Source of the DNA: a virus | Reading direction: 5' to 3' (one strand) | Length of the DNA stretch: 23,512 nt | Virus record (IMG/VR): IMGVR_UViG_3300006868_000114 | Span: 1 to 23,512 of that record | Shown here: positions 16,047-22,575 of the stretch, piece by piece | How the letters are laid out: each line of letters begins with the position of its first letter | Position numbering within the stretch: the stretch's first letter is position 1 | Notes under the pieces: model-generated | The model's database searches: none | What the model saw: the letters and a program-made list of their open reading frames with translations, nothing else | What the model was told of the DNA's origin: nothing | Program-made: the position numbers and the translations under genes

Positions 16047-16888
16047 AACTGTTTGAAGTAGCACACAAAGGCATACCACGCAGTCAAATGCCACAGATAC
16101 ATGTAGACGATATCAAGGATGACTTTGGATATCGCCAAGGCAAGCTATCCTTGAAAAAAATGAAACCTGTGCAAACAGAGCGTGTGGAATCTGAATATAA
16201 AAAAGCAGTACAAAAAATCAAGAACAAACAAGCAAAGCCAATATTACTAGACAAACAGCTACGCATAGTAAACGGGCACCATAGATATGATGCATACAGA
16301 CATTTGGGTTTTGACAGCGTTCCTGCTGTGATTGTTGATGCCACACTAGAAGATCTTATGAGCAAGTATCAACACACCACAGAAGAAGCAGGCGCTGGTG
16401 CAGGCGGCGGAGCCGCAGGTGGTACTGGCGGTGCAACAAGTTCAAGTGGCGACAGCGGGTCTGCAGATTCCGGAGACGCAGGAGACAGTGGCTCCGATTC
16501 TGCTGAAGCCACTCCTCCACCAAGCAGAGGAATTTTTTATGTAGGCGGGTTTGCACCATACAAGTCATCTAACAAGAAAAAGAAGAAAAAGAAAAAATCT
16601 TCAGTGGAGTTTGGCAAGAGCGTATATGAAGTTGCAGTCATAGACGACTATGGTGACATGGTGGAGTATGAGCTGGTAAACAAAAAGCATGTCAGTAAAA
16701 GTGTAGACGAAAACTTTGCTGACGGTAAGAAGAAAGGCAAAAGCCGTCCTGGCAGAGTCAAAAAAGCAGGAGCCAGTTGCAAGGGTTCAGTTACAGATTT
16801 ACGAGCAAAAGCAAAAAAGTACAGTGGTGAGAAGGGTAAAATGTATCACTGGTGTGCCAACATGAAAAGCGGCAAAAAGAAAAAGTAA
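16043..16888 (+). CDS. ParB/sulfiredoxin-like domain protein with basic C-terminus
   Basis: This 281-aa protein starts MKLFEVAHKGI, matching the first part of the shared leader but without a clear [IL]-x-E site. Residues 60-100 hold a ParB-like signature: KPILLDKQLRIVNGHHRYDA with Asn77, His79, His80 and Arg81, then LGFDSVPAVIV. ParB-like folds bind or hydrolyse nucleotides or nick DNA. A Gly/Ala/Ser/Asp low-complexity linker spans about 115-165, then eight consecutive Lys at 178-185. The C-terminus is basic with a Cys pair, C246-x24-C271, around KMYHWC. The gene overlaps the giant gene by 4 nt and ends the unit started at 9121. Its domain order (enzyme-like fold, flexible linker, basic tail) suits a DNA-bound, head-packed protein, which is inference. 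Confidence 0.68.
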   Translation: MKLFEVAHKGIPRSQMPQIHVDDIKDDFGYRQGKLSLKKMKPVQTERVESEYKKAVQKIKNKQAKPILLDKQLRIVNGHHRYDAYRHLGFDSVPAVIVDATLEDLMSKYQHTTEEAGAGAGGGAAGGTGGATSSSGDSGSADSGDAGDSGSDSAEATPPPSRGIFYVGGFAPYKSSNKKKKKKKKSSVEFGKSVYEVAVIDDYGDMVEYELVNKKHVSKSVDENFADGKKKGKSRPGRVKKAGASCKGSVTDLRAKAKKYSGEKGKMYHWCANMKSGKKKK

Positions 16889-16895
16889 TTAAATA
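16888..16895 (+). promoter_or_regulatory. Variant late promoter, 5 nt before ATG
   Basis: ATTAAATA differs at one core position from NATAAATA and lies exactly 5 nt before the ATG at 16901, with no Shine-Dalgarno. Its downstream half is identical to the strong copy at 18856 across 16 bp, which supports it as a promoter-derived sequence. It is weaker by match. Confidence 0.42.
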
Positions 16896-16905
16896 CTTGT
16901 ATGAA
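16890..16905 (+). repeat. 16-bp direct repeat, left copy
   Basis: TAAATACTTGTATGAA here is identical to 18858-18873. Both copies span the end of the late promoter octamer, a 5-nt spacer and a start codon. They flank the methyltransferase-glycosyltransferase pair. Confidence 0.75.
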
Positions 16906-17527
16906 TATTCAACATATTTGGCAAGTCAATGATATTCAAGTCTTTTATAATCCTCAAAACGATGGCGGCGGCAGAACGTTTGCTATAGATTACATAAACT
17001 ATCTTCAAAATCAAAAATATAATCATGTGCTAGAATGGTGTGCAGGCCCCGGTTTTATTGGCTTTGCTCTATTAGCATCAGGTATATGTAATCATGTAAC
17101 TTTATTAGAATGTGATGAAAATGCTATTATAGATATAAACAATACACTTGACAGTAATCCACACATAAAAGATAACGTCACAGTAATACACACTGATAAT
17201 ATACAAAGTTTGTCAGAAACTCATCAATTTAATTTAATAGTTGGGAACCCACCTCACTTTAAACAATTTAATAGCCAGCAATATATGTTTTTTAAGAATA
17301 TCCCAAAAGAAACTTGGAATAGACTTGCAGTCGATAAAAATTGGCATATACACACTGAATTTTTTGCACACATTGATAAAAATATGTCTCAATTATGCGA
17401 AATTATTTTATTAGAGAATGTGCATAATAATGAAATCCATAAAATTGCAGAAAAATTTAATTTTAACATAGTATCGTCAACTGCCACAGAGTCAAACCAC
17501 GAACTTTTAAAAATTGTAAAATTTTAA
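16901..17527 (+). CDS. SAM-dependent methyltransferase, PrmC/RsmC-like
   Basis: This 208-aa class I methyltransferase has SAM-binding motif I at VLEWCAGPGFIGF (Glu45 to Phe52 core), an acidic ribose-binding strand at LLECDENA, and the catalytic NPPH tetrad at 116-119. [ND]PP[YFWH] occurs in enzymes that methylate planar amide or amino groups, such as glutamine of release factors (PrmC) or guanine/adenine in rRNA and DNA. The target here is unknown. The protein is close to a minimal catalytic domain. It starts 12 nt after the ParB-like gene with no ribosome-binding site but with a late promoter variant 5 nt before its ATG. It is AT-rich and, with the next gene, lies between two copies of a 16-bp repeat, suggesting an acquired cassette. 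Confidence 0.78.
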   Translation: MNIQHIWQVNDIQVFYNPQNDGGGRTFAIDYINYLQNQKYNHVLEWCAGPGFIGFALLASGICNHVTLLECDENAIIDINNTLDSNPHIKDNVTVIHTDNIQSLSETHQFNLIVGNPPHFKQFNSQQYMFFKNIPKETWNRLAVDKNWHIHTEFFAHIDKNMSQLCEIILLENVHNNEIHKIAEKFNFNIVSSTATESNHELLKIVKF

Positions 17528-17535
17528 AATAAATA
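17528..17535 (+). promoter_or_regulatory. T4-type late promoter, 6 nt before ATG
   Basis: AATAAATA begins immediately after the methyltransferase stop and ends 6 nt before the ATG at 17542. There is no Shine-Dalgarno in the interval. The short distance predicts a transcript with little or no leader. Confidence 0.55.
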
Positions 17536-17541
17536 TTGCTA

Positions 17542-18855
17542 ATGCAATTAGTTGATATCGATAATCCTTTTGTAAATTTTCTTGCCAGTTGTGGACAAAA
17601 ACATCTTTTGAGTAATGTGCCCAGCCATGCAAAACAAAGTGTATATGGTCAATGTAGACAGTTAGACCAGTACTGGACCTCACAAGAAAAAGTTCATCCT
17701 AACGTAAAAGCAATATTTGTAATTAGTTTAGATGGTATAGGCTCAAAAGAATTATATCAATTGTGGGAAAAACACAAATATAACAGTAAACATCTAATAC
17801 CTAAATATATTATTGATCATGAATTGCCTGTTATATTGTTTGACAACAGTGCAGAAGGTTTTTGCGATGATCATATATTTAAATTTATTTCTCAAGTAGT
17901 ACATCATTTTTGTTTGGATCCTGATAATACTTTTTACTGTAACAGCAGTTATAACATACAAGATATGCAACAAGAATCTGGCTATACAAATTTTAAAACT
18001 TTTTGTTCAAACAATTTTCTAGAAGATAGCATGGCAGAGTTATTTGATAGCATACAATATAATTATGTTGATAATAACAAATTATTTAACATAGAAACAA
18101 ATTTGCAAAAACAATTTCTATTTAGTTGTTTGAATAATGCACCAAAATATCATAGGGCATTATTACTTGGTTGCATGATTAAAAATGATCTTATACAATA
18201 TGGTTATGTTAGTAGTCCTAGTGTCCCTTTTGAGGAGTTGTATAAAAAGACAATTTCAGAATTATCAATTGATTTAGAACATAACATTATTTCTAAAGAG
18301 GATGTTAAACAATCAATAGAATGGTTAGACTTATTACAGCCTGTCTATCCGTTAGAAGCGGATGTGCGAACCGACGACATAGTTCATATGAAACAGTTTG
18401 GCGACAATAATTTTATACAAAACATGATGAATTGTGATATTCAAGTAATTACAGAAACATTTTCTAATAATAATTTATTTGTAAGTGAAAAAGTTTTTAA
18501 ACCTATAGTAATGTGTCAGCCTTTTATTGTACTTGGCAGTACACATACTTATAGGCATTTAGAAAATTTGGGTTATAAAACATTTGATTATTTAGTAGAC
18601 ACAAAAAAATTAGACATAACCAGAAATGTTATAGATAAAATTAGTTTAATATGTGATATATTATGTAAATTGCAAGAAATCAAACAAAATCCTGTTGAGT
18701 GGAATCAGTTAAATGATAGAATATCAGTTGATTTAATACATAATTATAACCATTTTGTTGAAAGGTTACATAAAATAAAAACAAACAGCACACTAGGTGT
18801 CCATGAATTTTTAGAAATAAGGCCTGGATATAAGTTACCATTGACTACCAAATAA
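17542..18855 (+). CDS. Glycosyltransferase-like protein
   Basis: This 437-aa cytoplasmic-looking protein has no membrane segment. Near residues 300-340 it carries ETFSNNNLFVSEKVFKPI, then QPFIVLGS and LENLGYKTFD. The SEKxFKP...PFI..G...L..LGxxTFD signature recurs in viral and bacterial GT-B-fold glycosyltransferases related to fucosyltransferases and exostosins, where it forms part of the sugar-nucleotide site. The N-terminal 290 residues, rich in Asn, Tyr and Cys, would form the acceptor-side domain and are unrecognised. ATG 17542 is preferred to TTG 17536 because it follows the promoter octamer at the usual distance. Glycosylation of virion or host surface is a plausible use; donor and acceptor are unknown. 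With the methyltransferase it forms the repeat-flanked cassette. Confidence 0.6.
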   Translation: MQLVDIDNPFVNFLASCGQKHLLSNVPSHAKQSVYGQCRQLDQYWTSQEKVHPNVKAIFVISLDGIGSKELYQLWEKHKYNSKHLIPKYIIDHELPVILFDNSAEGFCDDHIFKFISQVVHHFCLDPDNTFYCNSSYNIQDMQQESGYTNFKTFCSNNFLEDSMAELFDSIQYNYVDNNKLFNIETNLQKQFLFSCLNNAPKYHRALLLGCMIKNDLIQYGYVSSPSVPFEELYKKTISELSIDLEHNIISKEDVKQSIEWLDLLQPVYPLEADVRTDDIVHMKQFGDNNFIQNMMNCDIQVITETFSNNNLFVSEKVFKPIVMCQPFIVLGSTHTYRHLENLGYKTFDYLVDTKKLDITRNVIDKISLICDILCKLQEIKQNPVEWNQLNDRISVDLIHNYNHFVERLHKIKTNSTLGVHEFLEIRPGYKLPLTTK

Positions 18856-18863
18856 GATAAATA
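18856..18863 (+). promoter_or_regulatory. T4-type late promoter, 5 nt before ATG
   Basis: GATAAATA starts at the last base of the glycosyltransferase stop region and lies exactly 5 nt before the ATG at 18869. No ribosome-binding site follows. It is part of the right copy of the 16-bp repeat. Confidence 0.6.
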
Positions 18864-18873
18864 CTTGTATGAA
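18858..18873 (+). repeat. 16-bp direct repeat, right copy
   Basis: TAAATACTTGTATGAA is identical to 16890-16905. Recombination between the copies would remove the methyltransferase and glycosyltransferase genes and place the 59-aa gene directly behind the ParB-like gene with promoter and start intact. Confidence 0.75.
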
Positions 18874-19048
18874 GATCAATGATATTATTTCAGAAACAAT
18901 GACTGCCGGTTCTGTAGCAACTGTAGTACAGCCTATATCTAGTGATGTAAACAGAGTTGTCCAAAGACCTAAAAAGCCTAAAAAAACTAAATGGGCACAT
19001 AAAAAACCTGGTCCTAAGACAGAAAACTCTACTATTATCAAGAGATAA
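18869..19048 (+). CDS. 59-aa basic protein with capsid-targeting-like leader
   Basis: This short gene begins MKINDIISET, with possible cleavage I-S-E|T after residue 9, a near-perfect match to the leader at 8051. The middle is Val/Ser/Thr-rich, followed by a Lys/Pro-rich cluster (RPKKPKKTKWAHKKPGPK, residues 33-50) that would bind nucleic acid. It ends STIIKR. The late promoter octamer at 18856 sits 5 nt upstream and there is no Shine-Dalgarno. The stop is 2 nt before the next ATG. A small internal, DNA-associated head protein is the likely role by analogy with T4 internal proteins; the family is not recognised. Confidence 0.65.
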   Translation: MKINDIISETMTAGSVATVVQPISSDVNRVVQRPKKPKKTKWAHKKPGPKTENSTIIKR

Positions 19049-19050
19049 GT

Positions 19051-19269
19051 ATGAAAATGCTTCATACTAAAAACGGTCTTACTGTAGTTAGCTCTAACGA
19101 GTTTCGTTTTTTTGACAAAATAAAAGCAGAAAACGGTATATATGAAGTAGACCTGCAAGAAAATGAATTGCATATGGCCACTAACTTACGTCAACGTGGA
19201 TTAGTATTAAAGATAAATGACAATGGCAAAACAAAATACAAAACGTATCCTCAGAAAGAACATTTCTAA
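19051..19269 (+). CDS. Hypothetical protein, 72 aa
   Basis: This small mixed alpha/beta protein (MKMLHTKNGLTVVSSNEFRF, then GIYEVDLQENELHMATNLRQ) has no membrane helix, Cys or catalytic motif. The N-terminal 45 residues look like a short beta domain and the C-terminus is basic. The ATG lies 2 nt after the 59-aa gene's stop, so translation is probably coupled. The last 53 nt overlap the next gene in another frame, an unusually long overlap for this window. The family is not recognised. Confidence 0.5.
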   Translation: MKMLHTKNGLTVVSSNEFRFFDKIKAENGIYEVDLQENELHMATNLRQRGLVLKINDNGKTKYKTYPQKEHF

Positions 19270-19717
19270 AAAGAAAAAGAATGAAATAGCAAAAAAACTT
19301 GAACAAGCAGTTCAAAATGTCAGCAAAAGAAATTTCTATTTTGTAGCAGGAGATAACAATAAACTCTATTCTGTTGTAGATGGTAAAACTAAACAAGCAC
19401 AAATTTCACGTATTCCTGTCGGCCAAGCCGCATACACAATTTGCTCTGTTTTAAACAAGGCACCCAAACCCAAAATTAGTCCTTTAATTAAAAGATGCAA
19501 AGAAATTGTTGATAAACACAGTGATAAACTTTTAAAACATATCAACGATTTATACTTTTATAATTACACACTTGACACTACCAATGACTTAGACAAAATA
19601 ATAGTTGTGCAATCACGAAAAGATATCAGCCTTCTACGGTATTATGATGAAAAGAGGTCGTTAGTATCTTCGTTGCATAATACATCTATTGAAAGTATCG
19701 ATTATAAAAAATTATAA
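19217..19717 (+). CDS. Hypothetical basic N-terminus protein, 166 aa
   Basis: This protein has a strongly basic start (KQNTKRILRKNISKKKKNEI, residues 5-24), a beta segment (RNFYFVAGDNNKLYSVVDG), a helical middle with CSVLNKAPKPKISPLIKRCK, and a C-terminus of mixed strands ending IDYKKL. No known motif is seen. Two in-frame ATGs compete (19217 and 19223); 19223 gives MAKQN. Either way it overlaps the upstream gene by about 50 nt. It ends just before the next late promoter. The basic N-terminal tail could contact DNA, but this is an inference from composition only. Confidence 0.58.
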   Translation: MTMAKQNTKRILRKNISKKKKNEIAKKLEQAVQNVSKRNFYFVAGDNNKLYSVVDGKTKQAQISRIPVGQAAYTICSVLNKAPKPKISPLIKRCKEIVDKHSDKLLKHINDLYFYNYTLDTTNDLDKIIVVQSRKDISLLRYYDEKRSLVSSLHNTSIESIDYKKL

Positions 19718-19732
19718 TTTTTCTATCTTTTT

Positions 19733-19740
19733 GATAAATA
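19733..19740 (+). promoter_or_regulatory. T4-type late promoter octamer
   Basis: GATAAATA lies 33 nt before the ATG at 19774 and matches 14 nt (GATAAATACATTTA) of the promoter at 8038. A GGGAA ribosome-binding site lies between promoter and start. It drives the 421-aa and 116-aa gene pair. Confidence 0.62.
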
Positions 19741-19773
19741 CATTTAACAATTTTATTAAATCGGGAACATATT

Positions 19774-21039
19774 ATGAAAATTGCAAATTTTAAAAAATCA
19801 GGTATTGTAAGAGTTAGGCAACTTAATTCATACCTAAAAGAAAATCATGGTGTTAAAGTATCAGGATTTCATACAAAATCTAAACTAGAAAATGTTAGAG
19901 AACAAGCAAATAATCATGTAGTTAGACTTAGAAACACTAACAAAAAATTTCAACTAGATCCTGAATATGCAAAGTATTTAGGTGTTAGAGACATTATAGA
20001 TGTAATGCTTGAGTCAGGCATGTATGCAGAAAGTCCTGCAATGAAAGAGATGAAAGGCATGCTGGTTGCAAGTGTTCAAAGTTTAATGGATAGTGGTTAC
20101 ACTGTAGATGAAGCAAGCAAAGAGTGTATGAACAGATTCCGTCAAGATTCCCGATTTGCATATGACGATGAATTTGTTTTACCGATTGTTTTAAAAGCCG
20201 CTAAAGAATATTATGAATCATCATGTGGTGGCTCCCATGAGTCAGTGGAAATGCCACAAACAGAATTAAATGAATTCTTGCTTGCAGAACTTGCAAAAGA
20301 ATGTGGTGTTGAAATATCAGATGTAGACAGTTTAAAAGCAATTGATGAAAAAATTGATACATTTGCTAGAGTGACTGGTAAAAGCAGAGACGCAGTAGTA
20401 GGCTTCCTTAACGGTTTAGAAGAAGATGCAGTAGTGGGTGGTATTCAAATGTTTGGCAAAAAAGTTGCAGAACAGAATGCATTTACTGGTGCAAGAAAAG
20501 ACGCGATTGCACAAGGTAAGGATGAGTTTGAAGTAGACGGCGAAACTTACAAAGTTACTGGCAACACTTCCGACGAGAAAAAACAAGCCAAAAAAGAAAG
20601 CATGTTTGACGATATTATCGACGAAATGATCACCGAGTCAAGTGTGGAAGAAGCAGAAGTTGTTATGGCGGCAAGAGCATTAGCAGATGATATTCAAGAT
20701 CAAATTGAAAGAATTGGTAGAATGGCTAATGAAGATGTTCCTGCTATTGCTGATCAAATGAGAGCAGAGTTTGGTGCTGAAGCGGCACAAGGATTTGTTA
20801 CTTCAATGCAATCAGCATTAGAAGCACATCTACAAAATTCTAAAAATGCCAAAGCAGAAATTGACAGTGCAATTGGTGGTTTAACAGGAGAGTCATCACT
20901 GGATACACCTGCAGGTGATATGGGATTAGAAGAACCATTGCCAACAGACGACATGGACATGGATGCACCAGTTGATAATGTTCCAGCCGCGGCAGGTCCT
21001 GAAGAAGAACCATTGGGCAGAGCACCAGTAGAATTATAA
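19774..21039 (+). CDS. Putative virion protein, 421 aa, acidic C-terminus
   Basis: The basic N-terminus begins MKIANFKKSGIVRVRQLN. Residues 70-150 are helical (DIIDVMLESGMYAESPAMKE). Near residues 232-262 lies NAFTGARKDAIAQGKDEFEV then GETYKVTG, a pattern (AR..G...F.W.G..Y.T) recurring in many phage structural proteins. DDIIDEMITESS around residue 285 resembles an internal I-T-E|S prohead-protease site. Residues 290-370 form a long helix, and the last 50 are Asp/Glu/Pro/Met-rich with repeated GLEEPLP and PEEEPLG-like elements. The start is supported by GGGAA upstream and the late promoter at 19733. It overlaps the next gene by 1 nt. A structural or scaffold-like role is inferred; no catalytic motif is seen. 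Confidence 0.6.
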   Translation: MKIANFKKSGIVRVRQLNSYLKENHGVKVSGFHTKSKLENVREQANNHVVRLRNTNKKFQLDPEYAKYLGVRDIIDVMLESGMYAESPAMKEMKGMLVASVQSLMDSGYTVDEASKECMNRFRQDSRFAYDDEFVLPIVLKAAKEYYESSCGGSHESVEMPQTELNEFLLAELAKECGVEISDVDSLKAIDEKIDTFARVTGKSRDAVVGFLNGLEEDAVVGGIQMFGKKVAEQNAFTGARKDAIAQGKDEFEVDGETYKVTGNTSDEKKQAKKESMFDDIIDEMITESSVEEAEVVMAARALADDIQDQIERIGRMANEDVPAIADQMRAEFGAEAAQGFVTSMQSALEAHLQNSKNAKAEIDSAIGGLTGESSLDTPAGDMGLEEPLPTDDMDMDAPVDNVPAAAGPEEEPLGRAPVEL

Positions 21040-21389
21040 TGAAAATTTCAGAAGTGTTGCTGTTTGAAGCATACTTTGATGATCTTAGAGTAGCAGTACT
21101 TGACAGATTAGCACAATTTGTTGGTTCAGATAATACAGAAATATCCACAGAAGAATTTAGATCGGCTCTTGCACAAGACGGTTTTTTAATGAGTGCTGAC
21201 GAATTAGTAGCCGCACTAAATGACATGCAGGTTGTATCTAATGCAACTATAGACTCAATTACTCCAGCAGGCAATATTCCAAACGACATGGTTGAGCCAG
21301 ATGTAGATCCGGAAGAGCCTGAAGTTGATGTAGGCAATATGGCTGGTGATCAAGCACTGTCCGCCGTAAAAGACCAATTACCCACATAA
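21039..21389 (+). CDS. Small acidic protein with capsid-targeting-like leader, 116 aa
   Basis: The protein starts MKISEVLLFEAYFDD, matching the shared leader, with L-F-E|A after residue 10. Residues 12-70 look like a helical, EF-hand-sized or winged-helix-sized domain (AVLDRLAQFVG, then STEEFRSALAQDGFLMSADE and LVAALNDMQVV). The last 45 residues are Pro/Asp/Glu-rich (EPDVDPEEPEVDVG). The ATG overlaps the previous stop by 1 nt, so it is probably translated from the same message. The family is not recognised. It pairs with the 421-aa acidic-tailed protein, and both may belong to the head interior, which is inference. Confidence 0.62.
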   Translation: MKISEVLLFEAYFDDLRVAVLDRLAQFVGSDNTEISTEEFRSALAQDGFLMSADELVAALNDMQVVSNATIDSITPAGNIPNDMVEPDVDPEEPEVDVGNMAGDQALSAVKDQLPT

Positions 21390-21395
21390 TCCTAA

Positions 21396-21403
21396 AATAA
21401 ATA
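21396..21403 (+). promoter_or_regulatory. T4-type late promoter, 5 nt before ATG
   Basis: AATAAATA ends exactly 5 nt before the ATG at 21409. No Shine-Dalgarno is present in the 19-nt intergenic gap. It is the fourth case of this fixed spacing in the window. Confidence 0.58.
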
Positions 21404-21408
21404 GTAGC

Positions 21409-22530
21409 ATGGAATCGAGATTACTTCGTGCGGCTAAATTATTAGAATGGAAATTATATGATCAGTTTAACGGATCATACCAAGAAATAGCATTAAATTT
21501 TATTAAAGCAGTTACCAGAGGCGGTGATCCTGCACAATATAAAGAAACAGACTTGTTTGATGAAGCCGTAGAAGTCTTTAAAACTCAAAATAACGAGTAC
21601 ACAATACAACCAGAAAAATTGCCTACCGAGATACCTTATATAAGTTTTGATGTTCCAAATGACGATTCAGACCAAATTAAAAATGCTCTTAGAGTTGCAT
21701 TGGAGTCTAAAAACAAAGATAAGAAAAAAAATCTCAACATGTGGCAAACTCATACACAATCTACAAACAAACATAATATAGAAAATAACAAGTATAAAAA
21801 ATTATTTAATATAGACAAACAAGAGTGGTATAACCTGTTTCCAACATTAAGTTATAAATTAAATACCGAAGGAATGCGTAACAAATTCAATTTAGATGAT
21901 TACGATGAAAATGAGTTTATTCCAGTGTTTGGAGATAGTAATACATTTGGCATGGGATTACCGGAAGAATATTTGTGGCATCAAAATTTAGATGAGGATT
22001 TACCGATATATAATTCTGGAGTAGTAAGTGGTAATTTAATAGATGCTTATGTTTTGCTGACTAGTATGTATAATACAAAAAAGTTTAAAAAAGCATATAT
22101 TTGTATACCACACTCCGAAAGATGGACCGGTATTTCTAACAGAGGTTATTTTGAAGGATTGACATCTGGTGTACATTATTTTTTAAAACAGTACGAAGAT
22201 ATTGACAGTGTAATAAATCAAAATACTAGGCAATTTTATCGTTGGATAGCAACACAAAGTATTACAAATTTTTGTATTGCAAATAATATTGAATTAAAAA
22301 TATGGGATAGAAACACATTCATGACTGCTTTATGGGCAGTTGAAAATGATTTGTACTTACCAAATTGGTTTCATATTTTTCAAAATGTAGAACCAAACAT
22401 AAAAATTGTCAATCAGTGTAATCAACCCATTAAGGAATGGTTTAAACATACTGCCAGAGATCATATACACTTTGGTGCAGATTGGCATAAATCTATATCA
22501 ACCTATTTTAATAACCAACAGGCAATTTGA
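21409..22530 (+). CDS. SGNH-hydrolase protein with extra N-terminal domain, 373 aa
   Basis: Residues 1-105 form a separate helical domain (LLRAAKLLEWKLYDQFNGSY, then QEIALNFIKAVTRGG) ending in a Lys-rich stretch. From about residue 115 an SGNH hydrolase follows: block I FGDSNTFGMG with Ser177, the SGNL turn near residue 206, IPHSERW in the middle, and DHIHFGADWH giving the Asp351-x2-His354 dyad. This is a third SGNH member, diverged from the 1013/1804 pair (GDSN rather than NGCSF). A methionine near the domain boundary (ATG at about 21739) and a run of eight A at 21724-21731 mark the junction, so a fusion or a frameshift joining two genes is possible. The late promoter lies 5 nt upstream with no ribosome-binding site. 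The substrate is unknown. Confidence 0.66.
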   Translation: MESRLLRAAKLLEWKLYDQFNGSYQEIALNFIKAVTRGGDPAQYKETDLFDEAVEVFKTQNNEYTIQPEKLPTEIPYISFDVPNDDSDQIKNALRVALESKNKDKKKNLNMWQTHTQSTNKHNIENNKYKKLFNIDKQEWYNLFPTLSYKLNTEGMRNKFNLDDYDENEFIPVFGDSNTFGMGLPEEYLWHQNLDEDLPIYNSGVVSGNLIDAYVLLTSMYNTKKFKKAYICIPHSERWTGISNRGYFEGLTSGVHYFLKQYEDIDSVINQNTRQFYRWIATQSITNFCIANNIELKIWDRNTFMTALWAVENDLYLPNWFHIFQNVEPNIKIVNQCNQPIKEWFKHTARDHIHFGADWHKSISTYFNNQQAI

Positions 22531-22555
22531 CATCTTAACAAAAATCATGTATAAT
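22527..22555 (+). promoter_or_regulatory. Perfect sigma-70 consensus promoter
   Basis: TTGACA (22527-22532) and TATAAT (22550-22555) are both exact consensus hexamers with the optimal 17-nt spacer. The -35 box overlaps the stop codon of the SGNH gene. This is an early-type promoter read by unmodified host polymerase and starts the nuclease-oxidoreductase unit. Confidence 0.88.
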
Positions 22556-22575
22556 ATAAAAAAGGAATCTATGGC

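Noticed and set aside
16388-16520. GC-rich repetitive stretch in the ParB-like gene
   Set aside because: It is in-frame Gly/Ala/Ser/Asp linker coding sequence, with no separate repeat element.
17536-17541. TTG start two codons upstream for the glycosyltransferase-like gene
   Set aside because: It abuts the promoter octamer with no room for a start site; ATG 17542 is the better start.
19706-19722. AT-only palindrome around a stop codon, followed by T-rich sequence
   Set aside because: The stem has no G-C pairs, so it would be too weak as a terminator, and it overlaps the coding end.
20840-21337. Minus-strand open frame of 165 codons across the end of the 421-aa gene and the 116-aa gene
   Set aside because: It is antisense to two well-supported genes, Ser/Leu-rich, with no start signals.
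21858-21865. ATTAAATA inside the third SGNH gene, like the variant promoter at 16888
   Set aside because: It is internal to a coding sequence with no start codon following at a useful distance; expected by chance in AT-rich DNA.
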